Source of the DNA: Bacteroidota bacterium
Lineage (GTDB): Bacteria > Bacteroidota > Bacteroidia > B-17B0 > Aurantibacillaceae
DNA: 64,000 nucleotides
Assembly: GCA_030684395.1 (NCBI GenBank)
Contig: JAUXTT010000039.1
Span: forward strand, 35,872-99,871
Reading direction: 5' to 3'
The position numbers and the translations under genes are program-made. Position 1 is the first letter of the stretch, and the number at the start of each line of letters is the position of its first letter. A model generated the notes under the pieces. That model was not told the origin of the DNA. It saw nothing but the letters and a program-made list of their open reading frames with translations, and did no database searches. This document shows, piece after piece, positions 52,704 through 60,815 of the stretch.

Positions 52704-54752
52704 CTAAAGATAAGGAATTGTTAGGGTAATTTGTGTTCCTGTTTCCATTTCCGTGTTCAGATTTTTTATGACAAAATTTTCGGGGTAATCAGATTTGTTT
52801 TTCGGGGATAAGTTATCGATTCTTTGTTTGCATATAGCCATTGCCTTTGATTGATGTGAAGTATTGTCTTTTGTTTCAAACCCTACACCATTGTCTTCCA
52901 CTATAATTTTCAGGAATTTTTGTTCGTGGAATTGCATTAATGCCATGCTGAGTTTAATTTGTCTCGTAATAATGTTGTTTGTGAACGCATGTTTTATTGC
53001 ATTTTCAATAAGCGGCTGTATCAGCATCGGAGGAATACATGGGTTATCAGTTTCAATTTCTTCAGCAATGTTTGTAATAAAATTTATGTTTTCATTGTTG
53101 CGTTGATTTTCAAAAGCTATGTACATATTCAGGTATTCAAGTTCCTGGTCAACAGTAATAAACTCCTTTTCAGAATTCATCAGCGTCATTCGCATTAGTT
53201 TGGCTAACTGTGTTATGGAAGAAACTGCTTTATGTTTATCATCTTTTAAAACAAAACTTTGTAAGGAGGTAAGTGCATTGAAAATGAAATGAGGGTTCAT
53301 TTGCGTTTGTAATCGGGTGATCTCATTGGATTGTTGAGCAAGTATCTTTTGGGTTTTATTTTTCTGCCGGAAGAATAGAATGGTTGTAAAAAGAATGAAC
53401 AACATCATTATGGCAATGATGTAATATATGATTTGCGTTTTTTTGTAATTTGAAATAGTTGCCTGGTTAAGCGATTTTTCGACATTCAGATTTTTAATGG
53501 AAGTGTTTTTTCTTTCCAGGTTTAACCGGGTTTCAAATTCAGCAATTTTACCCTGGTTTTCTATTTTAAGAATAGTGTCATTTATGTCCCAGAGTTTTCT
53601 GAAATAAATGGCTTCGTTTTTATAATCGTTTAACTGACGGTAAGCTCGCACCATATTATCGTATGCAAACCATAGTAATGTTTGGTCATTGTATTTTTGC
53701 CCTAACCAGATGGCGGTATCCAGGTATTTAACGGCTAATTCATATTGTTTATCATCTATGCAGGCATTCCCAAGATTGTTGTAACCTCTTCCAGTTTTTC
53801 CGCTTTTTCTACTGATTGAACCTGTGAGTACATGGTTTTTTTGTAGATAAAAAATGGTTTTTTTTACATCTCCGGTCTCTGAGTAATAAAATGCTGCCGC
53901 TTTATTAAAATTAATGGTAAGCAATAAATTTGAAGATTCTTTTTTATTATAGTCTTCAATTAAATTTAATATGTTGAAGGCATCTTTCTGCTTGTTCAGG
54001 AGAATCAAACATTGCATTTTGTAATAGAGTGCTTCAGTTATCTGAACATTGTCATTTGTTTTATAAGCAAAACTTAGTGAGGAGTCGCATAGGACCATAT
54101 AATCAAATGTTTTCTGGTCGCGGTAGATAAGAGAAAGAAATTTGAATGCCAAGGCTGTATGTTCATAGTCTTTTGTTCTGATTCCTGCTTCTACACTTTT
54201 TTTTAAATTGATGATGGCATCCGGTAAATTGGAAAAATAATAATTCTGGTCTCCAAGGTTAAAGTATGCCTCAGCCAAACCGGCTTTCGTTTGCAAGGTC
54301 TGCTTCAGTGCTAATTCACGGTAGTATTGTGTACTGTCTTTATTCCCTAATTCAAAATATAAAGTACCGAGGGCATCCAGTGAAAGAGCATAGTACTTTC
54401 CTGAAGGTACTTTTTTTAATACGTGATATGCATTTAAAAAGTACTGTTTTATTTTTGGAACGGAATCTTCAAAGTATATGGTGTGGCCTTTTATCAGGTT
54501 AATTACAGCTTGTTCTTCTTCATTTGCAGGTTTTATTTTAATTATTTCTGTTCTTAATTTTTTTTGATTCTCTGTATTACTTTTATAAATTGGGTCAATT
54601 GACAGCTTATAGAGGTAATCTAATTTTGCAGTATTATTACTTAGATCATTATATTTTAAGAGGACTGTGTTTTTTTCCTTTCCCCTTATTTTTTGGTTAA
54701 AAAATAAAAAGAGTAAAAAGAGACTAAAGTATTTTATATGTTCGATTTTCAA
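52704..54752 (-). CDS. LytS-type sensor histidine kinase with TPR sensor region
   Basis: 682 residues from a TTG start. A short signal/anchor (IKYFSLFLLFLFFNQ) precedes a roughly 380-residue region of tetratricopeptide repeats (e.g. LAEAYFNLGDQNYYFSNLPDAI), a transmembrane helix (about 430-452, IIYYIIAIMMLFILFTTILFF), then His_kinase (QMNPHFIFNALTSL with the phospho-accepting His) and HATPase_c (PPMLIQPLIENAIKHAF, VEDNGVGF). The TPR region should be periplasmic and bind a protein or peptide. A perfect -7 element TAAATTTG lies at 54772-54779. It signals to the LytTR regulator encoded downstream. Confidence 0.93.
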   Translation of the reverse strand: MKIEHIKYFSLFLLFLFFNQKIRGKEKNTVLLKYNDLSNNTAKLDYLYKLSIDPIYKSNTENQKKLRTEIIKIKPANEEEQAVINLIKGHTIYFEDSVPKIKQYFLNAYHVLKKVPSGKYYALSLDALGTLYFELGNKDSTQYYRELALKQTLQTKAGLAEAYFNLGDQNYYFSNLPDAIINLKKSVEAGIRTKDYEHTALAFKFLSLIYRDQKTFDYMVLCDSSLSFAYKTNDNVQITEALYYKMQCLILLNKQKDAFNILNLIEDYNKKESSNLLLTINFNKAAAFYYSETGDVKKTIFYLQKNHVLTGSISRKSGKTGRGYNNLGNACIDDKQYELAVKYLDTAIWLGQKYNDQTLLWFAYDNMVRAYRQLNDYKNEAIYFRKLWDINDTILKIENQGKIAEFETRLNLERKNTSIKNLNVEKSLNQATISNYKKTQIIYYIIAIMMLFILFTTILFFRQKNKTQKILAQQSNEITRLQTQMNPHFIFNALTSLQSFVLKDDKHKAVSSITQLAKLMRMTLMNSEKEFITVDQELEYLNMYIAFENQRNNENINFITNIAEEIETDNPCIPPMLIQPLIENAIKHAFTNNIITRQIKLSMALMQFHEQKFLKIIVEDNGVGFETKDNTSHQSKAMAICKQRIDNLSPKNKSDYPENFVIKNLNTEMETGTQITLTIPYL

Positions 54753-54931
54753 TGGATAGATTAGTTTCTCTCAAATTTAAATTTTCCTGACTGATTAATC
54801 CTTTAGCTTATGAAGCGATTACACCAAAAAACGCCTATTTCGTTCCTGAATTGCATAGATACGTTAATGTTCATTCAAAAATCTTCTATAAAGCGAATAT
54901 ATTAGATAAATATTGGATAAAACAGGAAATT

Positions 54932-56584
54932 ATGAGAAAATTGATTTTTGGAATTTTAGCGCTTACTTCTTTGTCAACTATTAGCTACGGACAGATAAAA
55001 TTAAAGATCCCGAAAGTGGGAAATGATAATAAGTCGAGCAAAAACGATGCAAAGAGTTCAAGCAATTCTTCAGCTACTTCTACCGCGGCTTCATCTGATG
55101 GAGCATATAAGATAAATGATAAAGTATCTATAGAGGAAAACGGAAAATGGTATCCGGGCTACATCATGGAAGTGAAAGGTGATCAGTACAAAATTCATTA
55201 TGATGGTTATGATCCTAAATATGACACGTGGGTTACGACTGCTCGTTTAAAGAGTTTGGCTGGAAGTACCGGCAGTGCTGCAGCAAATACTAATGTAAGT
55301 TCAAATGGGCAGTTTAAACCGGGAGATATGGTTGAATTCACTTATGGTGGAGAACAAATTATTGGAGAGATCACTTCTGAATTAAGCAGTGCAGGAAGAT
55401 ATAGTGTGAAGCACGGAACAAATTCCTCATGGCTTTATCCTAAAGAACTAAAGGCAACTAATCAAGCCAATGCTAACATCGAACGAAACAAATTAGCAGA
55501 GCAAAAAAAGAAAGAAGAAGAGGCGGCTGCAAAAGGGATTATTTATCCTTCAAAATATAAAGTAGGGGATAAAGTTATTGTTCCTGACAGAAGCTATAAT
55601 AATTACGAATTAGCTACCATTGCCAAAATAGAAAAGGATGGTTACCGAGTTGAGAATAATCCTTCAACTGTTTTCTTTGAATCAAAGCTATGGTTGCCCT
55701 GGGATGGTTACAAAGATTTCTTTGCTATCGCAGATAAACTGTCACAGCTAAATTATAATTTGTTTGGTGAGTTAATGGCTTTTTATGCGGGCAAGAAACA
55801 AAGCCCGCAAACAGTTAGCGTGGATAAACTTAAAGAGTTCTTAAAAGCAAGTGACGAAATTGAAAAAGAATTAAAACAAAAATACCCTACAGTTCCTGAA
55901 GGTGGTAATTGTAACGAATGTCCTGATATGTACATGAAAACGCTTGCAAAGAAGAAAGACCTGATAGCTGCAAATTACCTTGTTAGCCCTGCATTTAGAG
56001 CAGAAGAGTATTTTGTAGGAATGGCAAAAATGAAAATAGATGATCTGAAGAGAGGTTCTAATAACATGCACGTTGCCGACAATTGGTTGGGAGCTGTAAA
56101 CCCTGATCCGGAGTTAGAAAAGAGCTACCAGCAGTTTTATAAAGAGGAGATCAAAGGTTTAGAAGATTATTTTATTGCACTGGGAATGAATCCTCCTACA
56201 GTAGATAAAAAAGCCCTGTTTGCAAAAGTAAAAGCGCTGGCTCCTGAGTATGAAACTGAATTATTAAAAGTTGATTGGTTAGCTAAATCATCCGACCCGT
56301 TTGCAACAAAAGATGCTTCATTAGAACCGATGGTAAAAGCTTATATCAAAGAAGGAACAGTTTCCAAAATTGGTTTTGCAGCAGGTGATTGGGAAAAATA
56401 TGAATCAACAACCTATTGGGTTGCAGGTCGTGCTAAATACGCAAGGGTATGGCTTACAGATCCGAAGTTCAAATATAAGTATGTAATGCAGTTGAAAATT
56501 GCTCAGGAATACATGGGGAGCGGAAAATATGGTAAAACTTATATCGAACCTCAGGCTACTCAGTGGTTCTTTTATTCGAAATAA
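54932..56584 (+). CDS. Secreted protein with three Tudor/SH3-like barrels
   Basis: 550 residues from the ATG at 54932, chosen because it gives a clean signal peptide (MRKLIFGILALTSLSTISYG); an in-frame ATG at 54851 would add 27 residues before it. A Ser/Lys linker is followed by three small barrel-like modules: YKINDKVSIEENGKWYPGYI with DGYDPKYDTWV (about 55103-55256), FKPGDMVEFTYGG..IIGEI (about 55311-55455), and YKVGDKVIVPDRSYNNYELA (about 55553-55715). The first closely resembles a Tudor-knot/MBT-type barrel. A helical C-terminal domain of about 330 residues with a CNECPDMYMK motif is unrecognised. Bounded by a strong terminator. Confidence 0.7.
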   Translation: MRKLIFGILALTSLSTISYGQIKLKIPKVGNDNKSSKNDAKSSSNSSATSTAASSDGAYKINDKVSIEENGKWYPGYIMEVKGDQYKIHYDGYDPKYDTWVTTARLKSLAGSTGSAAANTNVSSNGQFKPGDMVEFTYGGEQIIGEITSELSSAGRYSVKHGTNSSWLYPKELKATNQANANIERNKLAEQKKKEEEAAAKGIIYPSKYKVGDKVIVPDRSYNNYELATIAKIEKDGYRVENNPSTVFFESKLWLPWDGYKDFFAIADKLSQLNYNLFGELMAFYAGKKQSPQTVSVDKLKEFLKASDEIEKELKQKYPTVPEGGNCNECPDMYMKTLAKKKDLIAANYLVSPAFRAEEYFVGMAKMKIDDLKRGSNNMHVADNWLGAVNPDPELEKSYQQFYKEEIKGLEDYFIALGMNPPTVDKKALFAKVKALAPEYETELLKVDWLAKSSDPFATKDASLEPMVKAYIKEGTVSKIGFAAGDWEKYESTTYWVAGRAKYARVWLTDPKFKYKYVMQLKIAQEYMGSGKYGKTYIEPQATQWFFYSK

Positions 56585-56609
56585 AGAAATAGCATTTTAT
56601 ATAAAACAG

Positions 56610-56640
56610 AGAGCCCGGTCATATTATATGATCGGGCTCT
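56610..56640. terminator. Bidirectional intrinsic terminator
   Basis: AGAGCCCGGTCATA and TATGATCGGGCTCT form a 14-bp stem (one G-U pair), flanked by A-rich and T-rich sequence (TTTGTTTG). It separates the convergent Tudor-like and lytic transglycosylase genes. Confidence 0.88.
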
Positions 56641-56659
56641 TTGTTTGTGCTATTTCGTG

Positions 56660-58147
56660 TTAACTCACTTTTAATTTCTGCCCGATGTTGATTTTACTTT
56701 TGCTGTTTAATTTGTTCAGCTTCATCAACTCTTCTATTGACATGCCATGTTTTTGAGATACTTTATAAAGATTGTCTCCTTTTTTCACGGTATATATGCT
56801 TGATTTCTTTGAAGTATTCTCCGCCAATTTTTTAGCATCCTTGGCTGGTTTGGTTTCCTTTGCAGCTAAATTAACTGTAGGCTGTGTTGTGGTTACATCA
56901 GGGCTTACAGTCGGAGTTTCTTTCACATACAATGTGAGTTTTCTTCCCGGTTTTAATCCTTTTTTTCCAATATAATTCCAGTTACGGATATCCGTTGAAG
57001 TAACCCCGTACTTTTTTGCGATGGTAGCCAGTTTCTCATTTTTCTTTACGATGTGAGTAACTTGTTTTTCTTTTACTGTAGCATTGGCAGCTAATTTTTG
57101 TTGCTCAGTTTGCTGACGAAGCGCTGTATAAATTGCTTCTTCATTATTTACGAAATTTCCAACTTTGGCTTTAGGTAAGGTGAGTACATAACCGCCCGCA
57201 GGGATCACATTTTTTTTATAGATCGGATTGTAGTAAGCAATGTCTTCTACCGGAACATCCAACACACCAGAGATCTGTTCGAATGTGAGTGGTTCTTTTA
57301 TCAATACAGTATCTAATTCAAAATAATGTTTTTTAGGAACAGCAGGGTAAATATTGTGCTCCGAATAATAATTCATAACATAATTTGCAGCTATAAATGC
57401 CGGAACATAACCTTGTGTTTCTTTTGGTAAAAATGGTCTGATCTCCCAATATGTTTTTTTACCACCACTTCTGCGGATAGCGTGGTTTACAGTTCCCGGT
57501 CCGCCATTGTATGCAGCCAATACCATTTGCCAATCGCCAAACATTTTATAGAGAAACTGCAAATATTCAGCAGCTGCAATTGTTTCTTTATAAGGATCGT
57601 TTCTTTCGTCGATGTAAGAGTTGATGGTTAAACCATTCATTTTTGCAGTAGGGTACATAAACTGCCATAAACCCATTGCACCTGCTTTTGATTTAGCAAG
57701 CGGGTTTAATGCAGATTCAATAACAGCTAAGTGTTTTAATTCTAAAGGCATGTTGTATTTATCCAACACCTCTTCAAACATTGGGTAATACATTTGAGAG
57801 ATTCCGATCATTTTTCCAACCAATGAGCGTTTTCTGTTTGTGTACAGATCAATATAACCTCTAACAGTTGGATTATATTCCAAATCAAAAGGAGAAACCG
57901 CATCCAGTTTAGCTAAACGGGCTTCGTAAACAAATTCATCAAATGCAGGAATCGAATCGGGAGCGTAATTATATTTACTGTTTTTTGGTGTTACCGGTTT
58001 GCCCCAGGCTTTTTCCAAAAATTTTTCAGTAGCCAGTACATCCAATGCCTGAGCAATAGGATCATCATTGGCAACCAATGTTTGCGCGGTTATATTTCCA
58101 AACGACACAACCAACAATAGAGCGCAAATCAGGTTTTTAATTTTCAT
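56660..58147 (-). CDS. mltD: Membrane-bound lytic murein transglycosylase D with LysM domains
   Basis: 495 residues. Signal peptide MKIKNLICALLLVVSFGNITAQ, then an SLT goose-lysozyme-like domain (about 100-260) with catalytic Glu in HLAVIESALNPLAKS, GLWQFMYPTAK and AYNGGPGTVNHAIRRSGG. A diverged LysM-like segment (about 290-340) and two clear LysM modules (about 365-415 and 450-495, e.g. YTVKKGDNLYKVSQKHGMS) bind peptidoglycan. It cleaves glycan strands to 1,6-anhydro-muropeptides in the periplasm. No lipobox Cys is seen, so anchoring differs from E. coli MltD. Confidence 0.93.
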   Translation of the reverse strand: MKIKNLICALLLVVSFGNITAQTLVANDDPIAQALDVLATEKFLEKAWGKPVTPKNSKYNYAPDSIPAFDEFVYEARLAKLDAVSPFDLEYNPTVRGYIDLYTNRKRSLVGKMIGISQMYYPMFEEVLDKYNMPLELKHLAVIESALNPLAKSKAGAMGLWQFMYPTAKMNGLTINSYIDERNDPYKETIAAAEYLQFLYKMFGDWQMVLAAYNGGPGTVNHAIRRSGGKKTYWEIRPFLPKETQGYVPAFIAANYVMNYYSEHNIYPAVPKKHYFELDTVLIKEPLTFEQISGVLDVPVEDIAYYNPIYKKNVIPAGGYVLTLPKAKVGNFVNNEEAIYTALRQQTEQQKLAANATVKEKQVTHIVKKNEKLATIAKKYGVTSTDIRNWNYIGKKGLKPGRKLTLYVKETPTVSPDVTTTQPTVNLAAKETKPAKDAKKLAENTSKKSSIYTVKKGDNLYKVSQKHGMSIEELMKLNKLNSKSKINIGQKLKVS

Positions 58148-58799
58148 CTTGACCTCCGGTTTTATTAATTAAAAAAATTATAATACTTATGACTTCAATC
58201 AGTTACAGTATCGTAAGCTACAATGATATAAAAACATTTTGTTAAAAAAAAGCCAAATTCGGCAGGAATGTTAACAGAAACGCTGTGGATTAACCGATTT
58301 ATTTAACGTCGTATAAGTTTAGAGGGTTGTGTTTTTAGGAAGATTTTAGACTATTCAGGATATTTGGGCGATTAGAACTGATTATTGTGGAGTTTTTGTA
58401 ATTTGAACAAAGATAGAAGCTGAAGAATAATATAAAGAGTAAAATGGAATATATTGGTATATTAAAGCTCTTGGAATACATTCAAATGTCGGGTAAAAGG
58501 ATAAAAATACTCAAATCTGTTTTCAGAAGCTAATGAAGAGCAGGCAGCTATGTTTCTAAACAAAGCCCTGTAGAACGTATCAGAGAAACAGGGCAATTAT
58601 TTTAAGGCTTTATCCCGCCGATCAGCGTAAGCCCAATACAAATAGGATTTATATTGATAAAGCGTGATTTTCGCACTTTTTGACTCAGATTTCTTACTGG
58701 TGTTAATGAGTTTTTTTGTATTTGGCGGAATAACCGGCAAATCGTAAAACAGAAAAAACCTTAACTACTTCAGCAAGGCTTTAATTGCGTTGAGAAAAA
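58148..58799. other. 652-bp intergenic region with small open frame
   Basis: Upstream DNA of mltD (58148-58500) shows no ORF or RNA I can identify. On the minus strand a frame is open from 58764 to TAA at 58597 (56 codons) without an ATG; a TTG at 58740 would give 47 residues. The translated sequence is lysine/tyrosine-rich near its end (ITLYQYKSYLYWAYADRRDK) and looks protein-like. A hairpin lies just beyond its stop. It may be a short gene or a decayed gene end. Confidence 0.3.
58565..58594 (-). terminator. Probable terminator of the 60595-58800 unit
   Basis: GCCCTGT (58565-58571) pairs with ACAGGGC (58588-58594) around a 16-nt loop. On the minus strand it is followed by TTTGTTT. It lies 3 bp past the stop of the small open frame. 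Confidence 0.45.
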
Positions 58800-59639
58800 T
58801 TAAAGCTTTTTTACTCCGTATACAATTCTGCTGGAAATAAACTTCCCATTATCATAGAAATACCATCTTCCATATGGTTGCCATGCAGGACGATGAAATC
58901 CTCCACCCTCTGGATCATATCTTTTTTTTCCTCTTGCTACCATTACTCCTTTGCTGTTTACCTGAATACACCTCATTTTTCCCTTCTTAATATTTACATT
59001 GCGATAGAGTCGTAAGGTATCCCAGACAAATTCGTTTCTACCGCTTGCGTAATCATAATAGTATTTTTTTAATCCGTATGTTATAACTGCAGGTCTCTTT
59101 GATTCTTTTTTCCAGTAGTTGTAGTCTTTTCTGCTCTTTAAACAAAAATCTCCTTTTGTAAAAATGATGGTATCAAAACAGAAATTATAGCCAGGTTTTT
59201 CCCGCGTAGTATCAAGTGATTCGTTAATATATGTTCCTCCATTGGTCGTGGTGTTGGCATTGTATTTTAGGGAAATAGTCATTGTGTCTTTTCCGTGAAT
59301 GATCCTTAAACGGATGTAGTCCATAAAATGCAGCGCATGGTCATTATCCATAACCATCCAAAGATGCTGTGGTTTTGCATCTTTTACAATACCAACTTCA
59401 TTTGTTCTTGTCCAGGCCCAGACACGCTGATATTTATTTTTTGGAGTTGGGATGAGCTCTATTTTATAAGAAGTATCTTTAGGAGTAACAGCTTCCTTGC
59501 CCGCTCCTTTTAATAACATGAAATCGTATTGTGGCGAGGGCTCCTGGCTGTATGCCTGCAAGCATATAACAAAGAGGAAAACAGTTACGGCAAGATTCCG
59601 CAAAGCTTTGTGTAAATATATATGAGTGTAATATGTCAT
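58800..59639 (-). CDS. Secreted protein of unknown function, paralogue of its neighbour
   Basis: 279 residues with a signal peptide (LRNLAVTVFLFVICLQAYSQ). No family recognised. The last 80 residues follow the same plan as the upstream protein: an IQVNSKGVMVARGKKR strand pair, a short loop, then YGRWYFYDNGKFISSRIVYG, a WxxYDxxGKx motif like that of bacterial antitoxin/MORN-type repeats. Two bases separate the genes, so they form one transcript and arose by duplication. Confidence 0.65.
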   Translation of the reverse strand: MTYYTHIYLHKALRNLAVTVFLFVICLQAYSQEPSPQYDFMLLKGAGKEAVTPKDTSYKIELIPTPKNKYQRVWAWTRTNEVGIVKDAKPQHLWMVMDNDHALHFMDYIRLRIIHGKDTMTISLKYNANTTTNGGTYINESLDTTREKPGYNFCFDTIIFTKGDFCLKSRKDYNYWKKESKRPAVITYGLKKYYYDYASGRNEFVWDTLRLYRNVNIKKGKMRCIQVNSKGVMVARGKKRYDPEGGGFHRPAWQPYGRWYFYDNGKFISSRIVYGVKKL

Positions 59640-59641
59640 TC

Positions 59642-60595
59642 TTACATAGTCTTTAGCCCGTTCTTTCTCTTTTTAGGGAGTTTGTATTTCTGTTTCAGAA
59701 TTAATTTGCCCTCATTGTCATAATACTTCCAGGTTCCTATATTAGGAGAAGATTGTATTGGCTTGCGTCGTTTCTGACCATCTTTACTATAAAAGAACAC
59801 GCTTTTCCTTTTTCCTGTTACTACTATTATTCCCTTATTATTTATGAAGATACAATGTGTAATGTCTTTTTTTCTGAAGGAATACATATTCAGGCTGTCG
59901 TAAGTGAATAACACGGTAGAAATATGTTTTTCAGTCTTTACAGCTTTCATTTCCCCATGACGAACTCCGGATAAAAAGTAATACTTCCTTCCTTTATGTT
60001 TTATTACCTTTGAGCTGTCCAATAAGGACTCTTTCAATGCAACATATTCTTGTGTGTTATCCCATTCTTTGGTATAAAGTTTATATTTGATGATTTTACT
60101 CTCCCAACGCTGGCTTCCGGATTCATAGTCCCCGCATAACGAAATAACAGAGGTGTTTTTTAAAGAAATAAAATGTGGTGGATATTTCCCTAAAAAATCT
60201 TCCACTTTAATCTTATCGGTGCCAGATCTATGGCCGACAATCAAATAATAATTGTCCTTTGCAACAAATAAATGTCTTGGGTCTTGGGTGCTATCAATTT
60301 CATTTGTAAGATTCTGATAAAAGATAAGCGTATCATTTTGTTTTTTTGCGTAGTACAAGTCACCGTTTAAAGAATTCCAATCGCTAACATATGGTTTGCC
60401 AACTGAATCAACAAGAGTTAGTTTTAAATTGTTTATTTTTTGCCCCAGGCTGTTTTTAATTTCAACCACAATTATATTTGTGTAGTCCCACCCGCAATGT
60501 TGCGACCGAAGAGTTGTTGTTAATGGCAATAGTAAAATGATAGCGACGACTTGTCGCAGATATTGGCAAAAGTGTTTATGAGGGTTATTTGTCAT
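59642..60595 (-). CDS. Secreted protein of unknown function, paralogue of its neighbour
   Basis: 317 residues. An N-terminal hydrophobic signal (VVAIILLLPLTTTLRSQ) precedes an Ig-like/carboxypeptidase-regulatory-like start (IVVEIKNSLGQKINNLKLTL). The C-terminus has FINNKGIIVVTGKRKSVFF and GTWKYYDNEGKLILKQKYK, matching the neighbour at 58800. It is the first gene of the pair, with a possible promoter at 60659-60693 (TTTG, 23 bp, TATCTTTA). Function unknown. Confidence 0.65.
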   Translation of the reverse strand: MTNNPHKHFCQYLRQVVAIILLLPLTTTLRSQHCGWDYTNIIVVEIKNSLGQKINNLKLTLVDSVGKPYVSDWNSLNGDLYYAKKQNDTLIFYQNLTNEIDSTQDPRHLFVAKDNYYLIVGHRSGTDKIKVEDFLGKYPPHFISLKNTSVISLCGDYESGSQRWESKIIKYKLYTKEWDNTQEYVALKESLLDSSKVIKHKGRKYYFLSGVRHGEMKAVKTEKHISTVLFTYDSLNMYSFRKKDITHCIFINNKGIIVVTGKRKSVFFYSKDGQKRRKPIQSSPNIGTWKYYDNEGKLILKQKYKLPKKRKNGLKTM

Positions 60596-60658
60596 GCACG
60601 AATCTCCTGTTTTGTTAACCTTAGTATTGGCTATAAGATTTTGCAGCTTGCCGCTATC

Positions 60659-60693
60659 TAAAGATACTATTTGTTGATTAAAAATAGGACAAA
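60659..60693 (-). promoter_or_regulatory. Possible promoter of the paralogue pair
   Basis: Minus-strand TTTG (60690-60693), 23-bp spacer, TATCTTTA (60659-60666, one mismatch to TAnnTTTG), about 64 bp before the ATG at 60595. The spacer is at the upper limit. Confidence 0.3.
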
Positions 60694-60815
60694 TAGAGAA
60701 AAAGCATACTACCGCCAGTTACATTTTTTGCACAATTACAAATTGACTTTTATCGATGAAGAATATAGGATGGCTAAACAAAGCTTAGATTTTCATAATA
60801 AACAGAAATATTATC

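Noticed and set aside
54860..54868. Single LytTR nonamer TACGTTAAT upstream of the LytS/LytTR operon
   Set aside because: One isolated match to this loose consensus is expected about once per kilobase; there is no second copy at helical spacing.
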